Positions 21,328-33,200 of a DNA stretch of 64,000 nucleotides are shown piece after piece. The stretch covers positions 78,725-142,724 of the forward strand of contig MCGT01000048.1 in the NCBI GenBank assembly GCA_002104935.1, written 5' to 3'. Made by a program: the position numbers and the translations under genes. Position 1 is the first letter of the stretch; the number at the start of each line of letters is the position of its first letter. The stretch comes from Hesseltinella vesiculosa. Its lineage: Eukaryota; Mucoromycota; Mucoromycetes; Mucorales; Cunninghamellaceae. The notes beneath the pieces were generated by a model. The model did not search any database and was not told where the DNA came from. It saw only the letters and a list, made by a program, of their open reading frames with translations.

Positions 21328-24300
21328 TTATTTTTTTATTTTACTGTGCTGCGCGCCAGTAAGAGCATTATTCAATAGGCTTGAGAAATCTTCCCCATCA
21401 GACCAGCCTTCTTGTTCCCATTCAGCATTATCATCCGTAGCTATGATGAAGTTGTTGTGAGGCAGGTTAGCTAAAGTATTACTGGCAGGTGAATTGTTAT
21501 CGAGTGGTTGATGGGTAGTAGCCATGGGTGAGTCCAAGTCTAATTGCAACACGTCTTCGTCTTCTGACCAGCCATCCTGGTTCCATCCTTCGTTGGTATC
21601 TTCGATATCGAACTGCCATCGATTAGTTGTATCGCTCGGCTCACTAGCTTGCAGTGAGGGTGCTGTGGATGTGATGTAGGCTTGCTGCTGAGTCAATGGC
21701 ACGTCACTGACAGATGTAGTTGATGCAGCGCCAGAAAATTCGTCATAACCTTTGAACAAAAAAAAAAAAATGACAATTTTGCTAACATCTCTCTCACTAA
21801 CCTTGTGCATTAGTTTGGGCTGTGGATGGAGTGGTGCGCTCATACGATAATGAGTCAAGTGACGGAATCAAATCCATGGTCTCCAGTTCACCCACATTTT
21901 GCTGTTGGTTGGCCAAATCATCTTCGTATTCGCTTTGACATTGATATTCGTGTTTTAATGTACATGACAGGACTGCACCGCCTGTAGATCCAACACCCGA
22001 TTCCGCCATTTCCACTATCCATTTGTCAAACATATATGAGCTTTGCATATAATCTTCTCTTTTTCATACCTGGAAATTCAGTTGGTTGCGAAAGGCTACC
22101 GGAACCATCTGACCAATTGTCAAATATAGTGTCATCATTGTGCTGCAATAGCCTTGATGTCATTACATCGTCAGAGACTTGGTTCATCGTCATCAAGCTG
22201 ATGCTGGGGTCGGAGGGCGATTCTGACACGTCGTCTACACAGGTATTCAATAAGTAAACTGTTGCTTTTGTCTATTCAAACGCGCACACTGTACCTCGTA
22301 AGTCCGATTGTGACGTGGCTTGGTTAGTAGCTTCAATTAGGTTGTGATTCGTGACATTATTGAAGCCAGGCAAATGATTATCGGTTTTGTCAACGTGAAC
22401 TATGCTTTGATAGTCATTGGTCGCAAGCCTGGTTTGTAATTCTGGCCCGATACTTGTCTCATCGACGTCTGCTAATCCAATAAAGAAGAGTGAATTTCCC
22501 TCTCCTTGGCGTACATTTGGTCTTCATACCTGAGGTTTGTACAGCACACGACTGTGTTTTAGGCGTATCATCGACACCAAGGACATCTTCATCAACATAC
22601 CAACCATCGTTCTCATTCAAGAAATCTGTTTCATGTTCAGCTATATCTGAAAATAGAAGGGTCAATCCTACCTCAAACTCATTGGTTCCTGCTCTTATGC
22701 TCACTTTGGGACTGGTAGACAGGTTCAAGTTTGTCGCAAGTTTCAAGAAAAGGTTGACAAGGCTGATCGGATTCGTTTTGCTGCAACTTTTGAATTTCCT
22801 GATCTTTGGCACAAGTCTGAGTCAGTCCCAAATAAGAATCATCCATTGATTCAGTAAAGTTTCCGGCGACTTCTACGGTGATTTCATTGGGTGATGTAGT
22901 GTCATCTTCATTGGACCAGTTATCTTCATTCCACCAGGTGGTGTCGCCAGTAACGTTTTGATCCAAATTCCAACGCTGGCTGGTGTCTGGTGAGCGAACT
23001 GACTCAACAGCATAGCCAAGAGACCCGGAGGATGAGAGCGTACCTTCGTCAGCAGGAGAGTTCGCCCTTTTCATTGTAAGGTTGCGGCCCAAGTCTGTGG
23101 AAACTAAACCATCTGGCTGTTGTTTTTGCAAGTCGCTTGCTTGGATGGTCATGATAGTATCATCGCGTCTTGGGGAGTCCGCAAAGAGGGCACACACCAA
23201 ATGAACTAGTTGCTCATGTGTAAACATGCACAGGCTGCCACGTTGCAGAGCCTCCAAGATGTCATTCATTGTCATGTCAAGCATATCTTTGAGCATCCAA
23301 AACATCTGCCAATGATGAAGCCATTGGCGCAGTTGCATTTCACTGGGCGTGGTATCGGCATTCTTCCAGTAGGCAACATTGGACAGCTGAGCTACAGTAT
23401 TGAAGGCACTGGCAATGGTGTGAGACTCGTCAGCGCCAATGTCATCCATGCTGAGAATGTCTTGAATCAAGCGAGATAGCAGACCATCGACCAATTGCAC
23501 AATGGTAGCATGGTATGTTTCGTTTGTCACCACCTCTACGATAATTGCGGCTAGTTTTTCGATTTGATCGATGGCCAATTGAATCACTTCGTCAAGGGAC
23601 AGCGATGGGCGCGTGTTCTCGCTATCGATAGATCCCCGTGGAGAAGTTTCTATTCCCTGTATTCGCTCCCGCTGTTTTTGCTTTTGCTCCCACACCCTAT
23701 GGAGTAGCGCTGCAGTATTGTTCAAAGGTCGGGAGACGACCATAAACTGCCAGTAGTTACCGAGTTGGCGAAGTTGGCGGACGGAGGGGTTGAGGGTATC
23801 GGGCAGTGACTGATCAATGCGGTTCGCCAGCCAGTGGCAGTCATTGTAAAACACCATAGAGTTGGTAGAGTGCTGCAATAGCACACATCGATGTACACTA
23901 GGCATAATAGCAAGATACATTTCAATAATGTCCTTCACAGATTTCTGGAGAGCTGCCAAGGTGCATGGATAGGTGGCGGCCTCTTGCGTTTGCTGTTGAA
24001 GCTGCTCGGCCTCATTCATGATTTCTTGAACCATTGCCCAAATTACACGAGGCGTTTGCGTCAGTTTCAACTGTTCAGTGTCATCCCATTCGGCATCATA
24101 GATCTTTCGCAGCATCACCTGACGCGCAGAGTCCACCAGCTTGTTTTTCCGTCGTTGTGCCATGTGCTGGTCAAATTGGGAAACATACTTGGCAATCGAG
24201 ATATCCAAGGGGGACGAAACACCAGTATACTCAGAAAGCCACTTTTTCTCTAGACCCGTCGCTGTGCTAGCCATAGAGGACAAGGTGTCAAATAAGGTGG

Positions 24301-25372
24301 CAGATGCTGCAGCTGAGGGCACAGCAGGCTCGATAACATTGATGATCAATTGTTCAAACGTGTCGGGTAAGACCATATGGCCATAGAGTCGTTGTAGCTC
24401 TTGTAAGTTACGGCTGCCGTTGAATATGTGGTGAAATAAAAAGGCCAACGCCGTATCCAAGTTTGTCAGCACCTTAACAGCAAGCGATATTGCCAGCTCT
24501 TGCTTGGTGAACGAGCCATTCCCATCAGCTAACGAGACCACACAAGTCAAAGTGTAGTCTTGGTCTTCACTTGCAGCTGCTACCAAATCGATATCTGTGC
24601 CTGGAGATTGGTGTATCAATGGATGAAGGAAATGCTTAACCGTTTGCTTCATTATAAAGGCGAGCTGGGAGTGTTGGCAGTCCAGAGTGAGACTTGCGGC
24701 AAGAATATCTGGAAGCGTCAGGGTGGTAGTAGGAGCCAAAGGGGAGGCTGCTACTTGGCAGCTGTGGTTTACATGTAGGGTTCTCGTGTCACTTATTTCA
24801 GTGTAAATACACTGGCAGATACCTTCGTGGATGGTGTCAAGCAGCTGCTGATGGTATTGTTTGGAACGTTGACGTAAGGATTCAACCGCGACAACGGTAC
24901 GACCATCATTGGGCCATTCGATGGCTAGTAGGTGTTCAGATGCTTGTTGAAGCTGGCCCTGATTATGGAGATGTGCAACATAGTCGAGTTTCTTTGAGAG
25001 ACCAAGCAGTTGAGAGCACGTGGAGAGTAGAGTTTGGTTGAATTGGAGATGTGTGTCGTTTATCAGATAGCTTTTGAGTTCATCAGAAGTCTGACCCGTT
25101 ACTTTGCCAGCGTGTTTAAGTACAGTATCATTTGACACTACTGCATCATTGATTTTCTTCTTTGTTCGGCTGCACAGCTGCTGATTGAATGTATGCGTTG
25201 GGAAGAGAGATTGCTGGGCGTGATGGGCTACGATATCTTGTAGTTGCTTTTTATATTGCACAGATGAACCCGAAAGGACGTTCAGCCAATCTTCGAGTCC
25301 CACAGTATTTTTAATATCTCCAGGTATGTGAGATAAATGAGCCAGCTCATCAGTAACGATATTTGATGTCAT
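21328..25372 (-). CDS. ZW10 (Dsl1-type tether) with acidic tryptophan-motif tail
   Basis: 1,253 aa from six exons: 25372-22705, 22646-22530, 22471-22295, 22234-22070, 22014-21802 and 21749-21328. Residues ~1-735 are a helical CATCHR-type protein; the end (WHHWQMFWMLKDMLDMTM, then HLVCALFADSPRR) matches the ZW10 C-terminus. ZW10/Dsl1 works with RINT1/Tip20 and NAG/Sec39 to tether COPI vesicles at the ER, and in animals also at kinetochores. Residues ~736-1253 are an extra disordered acidic tail with WWNEDNWSNEDD, NDGWYVDEDV, FDNWSDGSG, EGWNQDGWSEDED and EWEQEGWSDGED. Such Trp motifs in acidic context are how the yeast Dsl1 lasso binds coatomer, so COPI binding is a fair inference. Human ZW10 has 779 aa and no such tail. 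Confidence 0.85.
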
Positions 25373-25497
25373 GACGAAGCTTTCTTTGAGTAAAAACAAA
25401 AGAATAAATGGTTTTTTTTTTTTTTTTTTTTTTTTTTTGGTGTCCTGTATCCTGTTTCAGAAACCGCAATCTCTTTTCTTTTTTTTTATTTTTTGCC
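25373..25497. promoter_or_regulatory. bidirectional promoter, ZW10 / RTF2
   Basis: Only 125 bp separate the divergent ATGs of ZW10 (25372, minus) and RTF2 (25498, plus). The interval is dominated by a ~28-nt poly-T run (25411-25438) and a second T-rich tract, as in nucleosome-excluding poly(dA:dT) promoters. Confidence 0.5.
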
Positions 25498-26453
25498 ATG
25501 GGGAATGATGGTGGATCTATTCCAAGACGCATCGAACTAGTCAAAGAGAAGCAAAAGCAGGTTAAGCAAAATCCAAATCTTCAACGGGAAGCGGCCTGGT
25601 TCCACTGCGCATTATCCAAGGTATTCTTCAGTTTTTGTTTTATTCTCTGATCCTTATGTGATACTCTTCCCATTGTAGAGACTGCTGGAGCAGCCTATTG
25701 TTGCCGATCGAATGGGGAAACTTTATAATCAAGACGTAGTAATTGAGTACCTACTTGATCCGTCCGCGTATGGGGATGCCGACAAGATTTGCCCTTACTT
25801 GACATCTTTGAAAGACACTATCAAACTCCAGCTCACCAACAATCCAGCTAGTGATGCAGACGCTATTAAGAGCTCTGTCATGGGAAGTTTGGAGAAGGAG
25901 CTGAAAAGTAAATTTATCTGTCCCGTGTCCATGAAAGAAATGAACGGCAAACATCGATTTGTGGCACTAGCCTCGTGTGGATGTGTATTTGCGGAGCAAA
26001 CCCTCAAGGAAGTCTCACAAACCGATTGCTTGATGGTATGGATTTGGAAACAATTGCCCCAAGGTGCGTCCACTCATATTGTTATTTTTTAACAAACCCC
26101 CCTAGTGTGGCAAACCGTTTATACCCTCCGACGTCATCACGATCAATCCTACGGAAAAGGAAGAAATCGAACAAATGAAGCTGACGTTGGACTCGCTCAA
26201 GAAGCATAAGAAGAAAAAGGGCAAGCGCCCAGCACCAAACGAAAACAGCCGCGACATGGCGGTTAAGAAAGCGAAGATATCTGACCACTCTACCTCGATG
26301 GCATCTGCTGTACTTGATAAAGTGAAGAAGGACCTAGCTCACCGCGAAAAGGCGAACCAGGTATCTTCCAACATTCAGTCCCTCTACAGCAACAAAGACA
26401 AGGCTGATTCCAAGGGAAATTACCTAACTATGGGCACATTCAATCGCTATTAA
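25498..26453 (+). CDS. Replication termination factor 2 (RTF2-type RING)
   Basis: 275 aa from exons 25498-25620, 25679-26035 and 26106-26453. The N-terminus MGNDGGSIPRRIELVKEK is diagnostic of RTF2, followed by AAWFHCALSKRLLEQPIV, then the Rtf2-type C2HC2 RING: FICPVSMKEMNGKHRF, ALASCGCVF and CLMCGKPF. The C-terminal third is lysine-rich (KKHKKKKGKRPA) and probably nuclear. In fission yeast Rtf2 stabilises stalled forks at the RTS1 barrier and affects splicing; in mammals RTF2 is removed by proteasome shuttles to allow fork restart. Start and splice sites are unambiguous. Confidence 0.93.
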
Positions 26454-26608
26454 CTCCTTCCTTTTTTTGTGAAAAATGGCATTTCGTAAATAAATGCTCC
26501 AAATAGCCAAAAATACTATACTCTGGCAGAGCACACATGAATATGGAGGGCCAAGGGCCCAAAGAGTTATTTGTTGTATTTACAGCATGAGAGGAGAGGA
26601 ATGACTTT

Positions 26609-27071
26609 TTAAACGATTCTAGGGGCAAGGGATGCGGCCTTCATCCAGTTCTTTTGGCGTAATTCGGCAGCAACAACACCAAGTACACGAGTACCGAGAG
26701 GTTCTTTTTTGGCATTGAGGAGGATACAAGCGTTATCATCAAAGCGAATGTAACGACCGTCAGGGCGACGCATTTCTTTCTTTGTTCGCACCACCAAAGC
26801 ATGTTTCACATCACCTTTCTTGACCTTTTGAGCAGCAGCTTGCGTTCCAGCAATGCTGGGATTGATTGGCCGAGCGCGCTTGACAACACATACTATTTCA
26901 TCTCCTGTGATCAACAATAGAGAGAAAATGTAAGATTGAGAAATGTGAAACAGAATGGCAATAGGACATACCAGCACGGGCAAAGCGAGCACCACTCATT
27001 ACCCGAATACATTCAGCCACGATGGCACCCGAGTTATCAATCACATTCAAGGTACCCTTCAAGCCGATCAT
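26609..27071 (-). CDS. mitochondrial ribosomal protein uL14m
   Basis: 131 aa from exons 27071-26972 and 26904-26609. The start MIGLKGTLNVIDNSGA, then RVMSGARFARAGDEIVCVVK and RRPDGRYIRFDDNACILLN match the L14 family; the length and the bacterial-like sequence fit the mitochondrial protein (yeast MRPL38). uL14 binds 23S-type rRNA at the subunit interface. No long presequence is visible, as in yeast. The gene is convergent with RTF2 (156 bp between stops). Confidence 0.92.
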
Positions 27072-27778
27072 TTTATTATGTCGAGTCGATCCAAGAAAAA
27101 TAAATGGTGAAAGCAAAAGAACAATGAAAGTTTTTGTTTGTGACCACTCTATCAAAATTAAGAAAATCAGCCAATCATCAGTAATTTTAGTATTGTGTTG
27201 ATTGGTGCGCAGGATGAAATGTTTCAGAAGCAAAATTCAGTCAAGTTGCAAGCCAGGTCAGGACAGTTCCAAAAATAAAGGTGCTGTTTAGATAACGATC
27301 AAACCTAAGGTTTTTTGGTTTTATTTATTCTTGATACTTACAGTATATATATAATACGAGATTAGTGATGTCGGTGAGGTGTGTATGGAAAGAATGGTTG
27401 GAGGAGAATGCGAGGCCCGACTTTGACATAAGCCTGACACCAGGGCACCCCCAGGAACTTTGAAAATAGAAAAATCACCATAGAGATTTTGATCTGAAAG
27501 ATCTGGTTCAAACTTCGTGTGAGTGCAGAATTTTATCAAAGGTGGTGATGGTGAAAAAACCACTCTGATTGAGCAAGGTTGCCCAGCCAAAGTTTGAATA
27601 ATCATATTTTCCAATCTCCGCTCCCCCAGCTTAAAAACTATCAAAAACGACAAACCAGAAAAACGGCGTTTTATAAGTTTAAATGATATTGACTGTAATA
27701 AGACACCCCAATGCCAGACGCTCAAAATAAATACACACTGTTTCGGTACTTGGTTGCCTTGTACATAACTAATATTGC
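27072..27778. other. intergenic, 707 bp, with a dispersed repeat copy
   Basis: Promoter flank of uL14m on the right side and, at about 27445-27680 on the minus strand, a copy of the dispersed repeat described separately. No gene recognised. Confidence 0.55.
27445..27680 (-). repeat. dispersed repeat copy (subfamily 1)
   Basis: On the minus strand this shares AGCTGGGGGAGCGGAGA and TTCAAACTTTGGCTGGGCAA with the plus-strand copy at ~61495-61765 in the rDNA spacer, with the same order of motifs and a common end near TTTTCAAA-TCCTG-GGGT. No coding capacity or terminal repeats seen. Confidence 0.65.
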
Positions 27779-27928
27779 TTATGTGAAACTGAGGCCATGC
27801 AAATGATTCAAAAGATCGGCCGACACACGTTCAAAATCAGCATCATTCTTCGAGATCATGTCATGGTAATGCCATATGAGAGCAAGTTGCCCATCGGGAC
27901 GAGGTGGTGCATAAATAGGGCGTGACAT
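27779..27928 (-). CDS. short ORF, unknown (49 aa)
   Basis: ATG 27928 opens a 49-codon frame (MSRPIYAPPRPDGQLALIW ... DFERVSADLLNHLHGLSFT). Composition is protein-like, without homopolymer bias, and it could be the last exon of a larger or broken gene, but I find no upstream exon: the sequence to its 5' side is A/T-rich and leads into a repeat. No family recognised. Confidence 0.3.
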   Translation of the reverse strand: MSRPIYAPPRPDGQLALIWHYHDMISKNDADFERVSADLLNHLHGLSFT

Positions 27929-28054
27929 TCCATCAACAGTAGCGAAGGGTGGGAAAACAAAAGAAAGACGGAAAAGAAAAAAAAACACGGCTTTCAAGTA
28001 ATGCGTCGGGGAACAAAATTGGAAAAGGAAAAAAAAGTCACCGCAGCTACAGTG

Positions 28055-28265
28055 TAAAAAATCAGCGGGTTTTGAGGGTAACGTGCGGGCTTTTTCAAGC
28101 TGGCGGGTCCCGCAATACGTCAGCTAAAAATGCGGGTTTCACAACACAGAATGTTGGGACTCAATCGGTTGAGGCTAACAAAAAACCCGCAAGAAACCAG
28201 CAAACCCTCAAAAACCTGCAAAAAACCCGCACAAAAACCCGCAAAAAAACCACTTTTTTACGCGT
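28055..28265. repeat. imperfect inverted repeat, GCGGGTTTT / AAAACCCGC
   Basis: The left arm (about 28062-28135) is G-rich with several GCGGG units (GCGGGTTTTGAGGGT, GTGCGGGC, GGCGGGTCCCGC, TGCGGGTTT). The right arm (about 28180-28255) is the C-rich counterpart (AAAAACCCGCAAG, AAACCCTCAAAAACCTGC, AAAACCCGCAC, AAAAACCCGCAAAA). The arms could fold into one long hairpin. It lies just upstream of the retroelement remnant. Confidence 0.6.
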
Positions 28266-28657
28266 ACTAACCGCAAAAACCCAAGCAAACCTGAAGTTGT
28301 AATTTATAAAATATAGATCTACACCAGTTTTACTAAATCTGTATATAATGTGGAGAACCACAGTGTTTATAATGCTGTGTACTGGATAAAAATTAACAGG
28401 GTATGCCCAAGAAAAGGTTAGAGGTGCCAAAATCACTTGATTCACATGAGTGCCATGGACAATACATGACAGCTAAAGTTTTGTCATCACTACTCACCAT
28501 CTACAACCGGTACCATCATTTAAATTTGAAGTCAAACGGACGGTCCAGGCATTGGCTCGCTTCGCTACATTCCCTCCTGCACACCGCATTCGGCGTTGTG
28601 CGGAAACTGAATATGGCAATCCTTTTTTTTTTCAAAATGAAAAACATCACCTTTCTT

Positions 28658-29945
28658 ATGGATTCCCATCCGGCATCACCAGTTGGAGATCCATCTCCCA
28701 ATTACCACCCTCCACCCCCGATCTCACCTCCTGGCAATGGTCGAACCTTACCTTCGTACAGTGCTGCCGTCAACCAGCCTGTCTCCCGCAACAAAAAACT
28801 TTGGATTCGCGGCAAGGAAGACTTTTCCTTGATGGTCGAAGTCACTCACCTGTCGAATGATGTTTCGAAGGACCTCTACTGCTCCATCCGCCAAACCTAT
28901 CCCAACAACACTGGTATCCGTACGTTCTACCTTGGTCGACCCCGCAGCTCTGGTCGACGCCGCATCGCCGAAGTTTGCTTTGATTCGAAAGAGGAATGCG
29001 TTACTGCCTCTCAACTCCCCATTATTGTCCAAGGATATACTCTCCACCCTTCCATGGCTCTTTCCCCTGACGCTGATATGGCCATTGTGAAAGTCTCAGA
29101 TATCCCTATGCGCAACACGGAGTTCCTTCAATCCTCTCTTGACACCCTGTTCCGACGATTTGGTTATATCCTCGACATTGAGCTCCACAACACTGCCCAT
29201 GGGGATTTGTTTACTGGGAAAGCCACTGTTGTCCTCGACCGCTCCAAGCCCCACGACTCATGCATAACTGATTGGTCCCCCTTGGGTCACAAGCTTCCCT
29301 GGGTCACCGGGACCCGCAACCTTCTTTGCTCATATGAAGGTATGGCCGATTTCTGCTCTTTTTGCCACGAGCCAGGCCATGCTCGCAATGCCTGCCCTGC
29401 CAAAACCAAACGTGTCGATTGTTGGAATTACTCCGAGGTTGGCCATGTCGCAGCCAAATGTCCACGTCCTGCAATCGATCACACTCACAAGAAATCTCGG
29501 TTCGCCACGCCTTCACCTCCCCAAGACATCACCGCTGTCAACAGATCACCTCCAAGCTCCAACTGACACCACCGCTCTCTCACAACCTCACACCCCTGTT
29601 CCCACAGCCGCTGTGGCCCCTCCGCCCTCGCCTGCAGCCCGTACTACCGAGCTGGTCCACTCTCCTCAAGTTGCCAACTCGTCCCCTCCCCACGTTGAAA
29701 CTCTTGAACCTATGACTATTCCAACCGACATGGCGGACAAGCCTTCTACTCAAGAGATGCTTCCTATCAATTCGGCCCAGGTACAACAAACCCCTTCTGC
29801 CCAAGTTCCCCGTGCATCCCGATTCAACGCTCGTATCCACGCCCGCAAGCAGGCCGCCGTCAACCCCAAGCTCACTGACACCAAACCGGTGTTCTACATG
29901 TACTCGGCATCAAATGGACAGTGGGAAAATTCCCCCTTTTTTTAA
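28658..29945 (+). pseudogene. non-LTR retroelement-like ORF1 remnant with zinc knuckles, frameshifted
   Basis: From ATG 28658 a proline-rich N-terminus (PPPPISPPGNGRTLPSYSA) leads to an RNA-binding-like region (VKVSDIPMRNTEFLQSSLDT) and two CCHC knuckles. The first, CSFCHEPGHARNAC, is intact; the second, CWNYSEVGHVAAKC, has lost its second Cys (Tyr). This frame stops at 29566, while a Pro/Thr-rich continuation in the +1 frame is open from before 29510 to 29945, so a frameshift lies around 29510-29560. A short A-run follows at ~29943. No reverse transcriptase or endonuclease is present. This is the architecture of LINE-type ORF1/gag-like proteins in fungi; the copy is 3'-truncated and decayed. 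Codon use is more C-rich than in neighbouring genes. Confidence 0.7.
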
Positions 29946-30251
29946 AAAAAAAAAATTGGCCATGTCTGGAGATCTGGTTTGCGTGAGGTGGAGACAAGGT
30001 TCTTGGGAGCTGGAGATCATGTTTGGATGGGAAGAAGCATTTATCCTGCGCGCCAATCAAAGCCTACATTTCGTATGAAGGCATTCATTGGTTTGTTTTT
30101 GTGGCAGTCACCTCAGCCAAGTTCAAACAGTGCATTGTTCTGGCCAATCAGCTACACGCGATTTTTTTATTTTTTCAAAAAAAAAAAAACTGACGCGCAA
30201 AAAAAAAAAGCGCTTCCTTCTTTCTTTTACAAAATTCCAAAACATTTCAAA
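29946..30251. other. TOP2 upstream region, 306 bp
   Basis: Junction with the retroelement A-tract on the left, then the TOP2 5' flank with two ACGCG-type cores (about 30155 and 30193) among A/T runs. No gene seen. Confidence 0.45.
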
Positions 30252-33200
30252 ATGACAAGAATGGAAGTAGACGATGACGACTTTGATGCTTACAATGAAA
30301 GTGGATCTGACTATGAGCAAGAGTCTGCCTCAGATGCAGATGATGAATTTATCAAGGAACCAGTAGCAAAAAAGGTAGAAGTTGATCATTGATTGGCATT
30401 TTGATCTCTGACCTTTGTGAATATCTCATCCAGCAAAAGACAGAGCCTACTCCCAAGAAGACACCTGCGCCCAAGAAGACACCTGCGCCCAAGAAGATAC
30501 CTGCTCCGAAAAAAGCTGCCACTGAGAAAGTGGTTGATGCTGCGAAGAAACCGACTGCTACCAAAAAGGCTGCTGCCGTAAAGAATGCCGGCTCGATCGC
30601 CTTATTCTTCAATACTTCTACTGACAATACATCCACGACCGTTACACCTGCCACTTCAACGGTAGCCTCTCCTGCTCCGAACACGGACAATGCGGTTAGC
30701 CCTGGTTCTACTGACCCAAAGAAGGATCGCACGATTGAAGACATTTACCAAAAGAAGTCTCAGCTGGAACACATTCTGCTCCGTCCCGACACATATATCG
30801 GCACTACCGAAGCCGAAGAACAGGAAATGTGGGTTTTTGATACCGACCAAGATACGATTGTCAAGCGCAAGATTAACTACGTGCCTGGTCTTTACAAGAT
30901 CGTCGATGAAATTCTTGTCAATGCTGCTGACAACAAGGTATAGTGTCCAAAAAAAGAGTTATGAATCGTCGTTTGACCAAGCTATCAATTATACTTATTT
31001 TCACACTGCCTACTAGATTCGCGACCCTGGTATGAACACTATCAAGGTGCTGATCCACCGAAGCGACAATATGATATCTATTTACAACAACGGCAAAGGA
31101 ATCCCTATCACAGTTCATGCAAAGGAAAAGGTGTATGTACCTGAGCTGATCTTTGGCCATTTGCTGACGTCCTCCAACTACGACGACTCCGAAAAAAAAG
31201 TGACAGGGGGTCGTAATGGTTATGGGGCCAAACTATGCAATATTTTCAGTACCGAATTTATAGTGGAAACAGCTGACAAGGAGCGAGGACTCAAATATCG
31301 CCAGGTCTTCCGCAAAAACATGACAGTCAAAGCCGAGCCCAAAATCACTGATAATCGCAAGGGCGAGGAATTCACTCGCATCACATTCAAACCGGACCTG
31401 GCCAAATTTGGTATGACGGAAATGGATGCAGACTTTGAAGCACTGATCAAGAAACGTGTCTATGATTTGGCGGGTGTGGTAAAGGATGTTACTGTTTATC
31501 TTAATGGCGTTCGCATTCCAGTCAAGAATTTCCAGAAATACACCGAGCTCTACACAAAGTCCATGGATATCCGAAATGCTGAAGGAAAGAAGCCCATCAT
31601 CTACGACCTTGGTGGCCAAACTGACCGCTGGCAAGTTGCCTTTGCTGTTAGCGACGGTCAATTCAATCAGGCAGGTTTTGCATTGGAATAATTCCAAAAG
31701 AGCAAACGCTAAACCTCCCCCTTGATGTCATCCTCGTTTTCTAGGTCAGCTTTGTTAACAGCATCTGTACTTCAAAAGGTGGCACCCATGCAGAATACAT
31801 TTCCTCTCAGCTGGTCAAGGCTCTCCAGCCAAAGGTCCAAGCTAAAACTGGCTCCAAGAATATCAAGGCTTTCCAAATCAAACAGCACATGTGCGTCTTT
31901 GTAAACTCGCTTATCGAAAACCCAGCCTTTGACTCGCAAACCAAAGAGACTTTGACACTGCGACAATCCGCCTTTGGTTCCAAATACGACCTTAGCCCAA
32001 AGTTCATCAAAGATGGTATGATGATGCTATCCCCTCCCATTGTATTGACTTTTTTTTTTCATGTGGTAGTGGAGCAATCTGGGATCATTGATAATATTGT
32101 CAAGTTTGTCAAATTCAAGGAACAAGAGCAAATGACCAGGGCTGATAGTGGCAAAATGGCCCGTCGACTCAAGATTCCCAAACTAGATGATGCCAATTTG
32201 GCAGGCGTACGTCCTCACAATAAGCAGTGCACGTTGATCTTGACAGAGGGTGATTCTGCCAAGGCCCTTGTGCTCAGTGGACTGTCGGTGGTGGGTCGTG
32301 ACAAATACGGCGTGTTCCCTTTACGTGGTAAACTATTAAATGTACGTGATGCCACCAATACTGCCATCATGGAAAATGCCGAAATCCAGCATATCAAGTC
32401 TATTCTTGGCCTGAAGCACGGCACGACTTACACCTCGGTGGATCAGCTCCGATATGGTAAACTGATGATCATGACCGATCAAGATTACGATGGATCACAT
32501 ATCAAGGGCCTGGTCATTAACTTCATCGACAACATGTTCCCAAGTCTGCTGGATATCCCTGGGTTCCTCTTGGAATTCATCACGCCCATTATCCGCTGTA
32601 CGCACAACCGCACCAAAGAGCAAATTACCTTCTTCACCATTCCCGAATACGAAAAATGGGCTGTTGAGCACAATCAGCGAAAGGAATGGAAACCAAAATA
32701 TTTCAAAGGTCTCGGTACTTCAGACAAGAAAGATGCTCGCGCCTATTTTAGCAACTTGGACATCCATCAGAAAGAATTCCGAGTGCCTGATGCTGAAGAC
32801 CGCTCGCTGATCGATATGGCCTTCAACAAAAAAAAGACTGGCGACCGCAAGCAATGGCTGACTACCTATGAGCCAGGCATCTTCATCGATCATAGCGTCA
32901 ACAAGATCAAGATCTCAGACTTTGTCAACCAAGAACTGCTCCTCTTCAGTATTGCTGATAACATGCGCTCAATTCCTTCAATGGTGGACGGATTTAAACC
33001 TGGCCAACGCAAGGTCTTCTTTGGGTGTATCAAGCGTGGCCGCAACACGGAAATGAAGGTTGCCCAGCTTGCTAATTACGTAGCTGGAGTCACACATTAT
33101 CACCACGGTGAGGCCAGTGTGGCTGCTACTGTCATTAACATGGCCCAGGACTACGTGGGCAGCAACAATGTTAACCTTTTGGTACCATCTGGTCAGTTTG

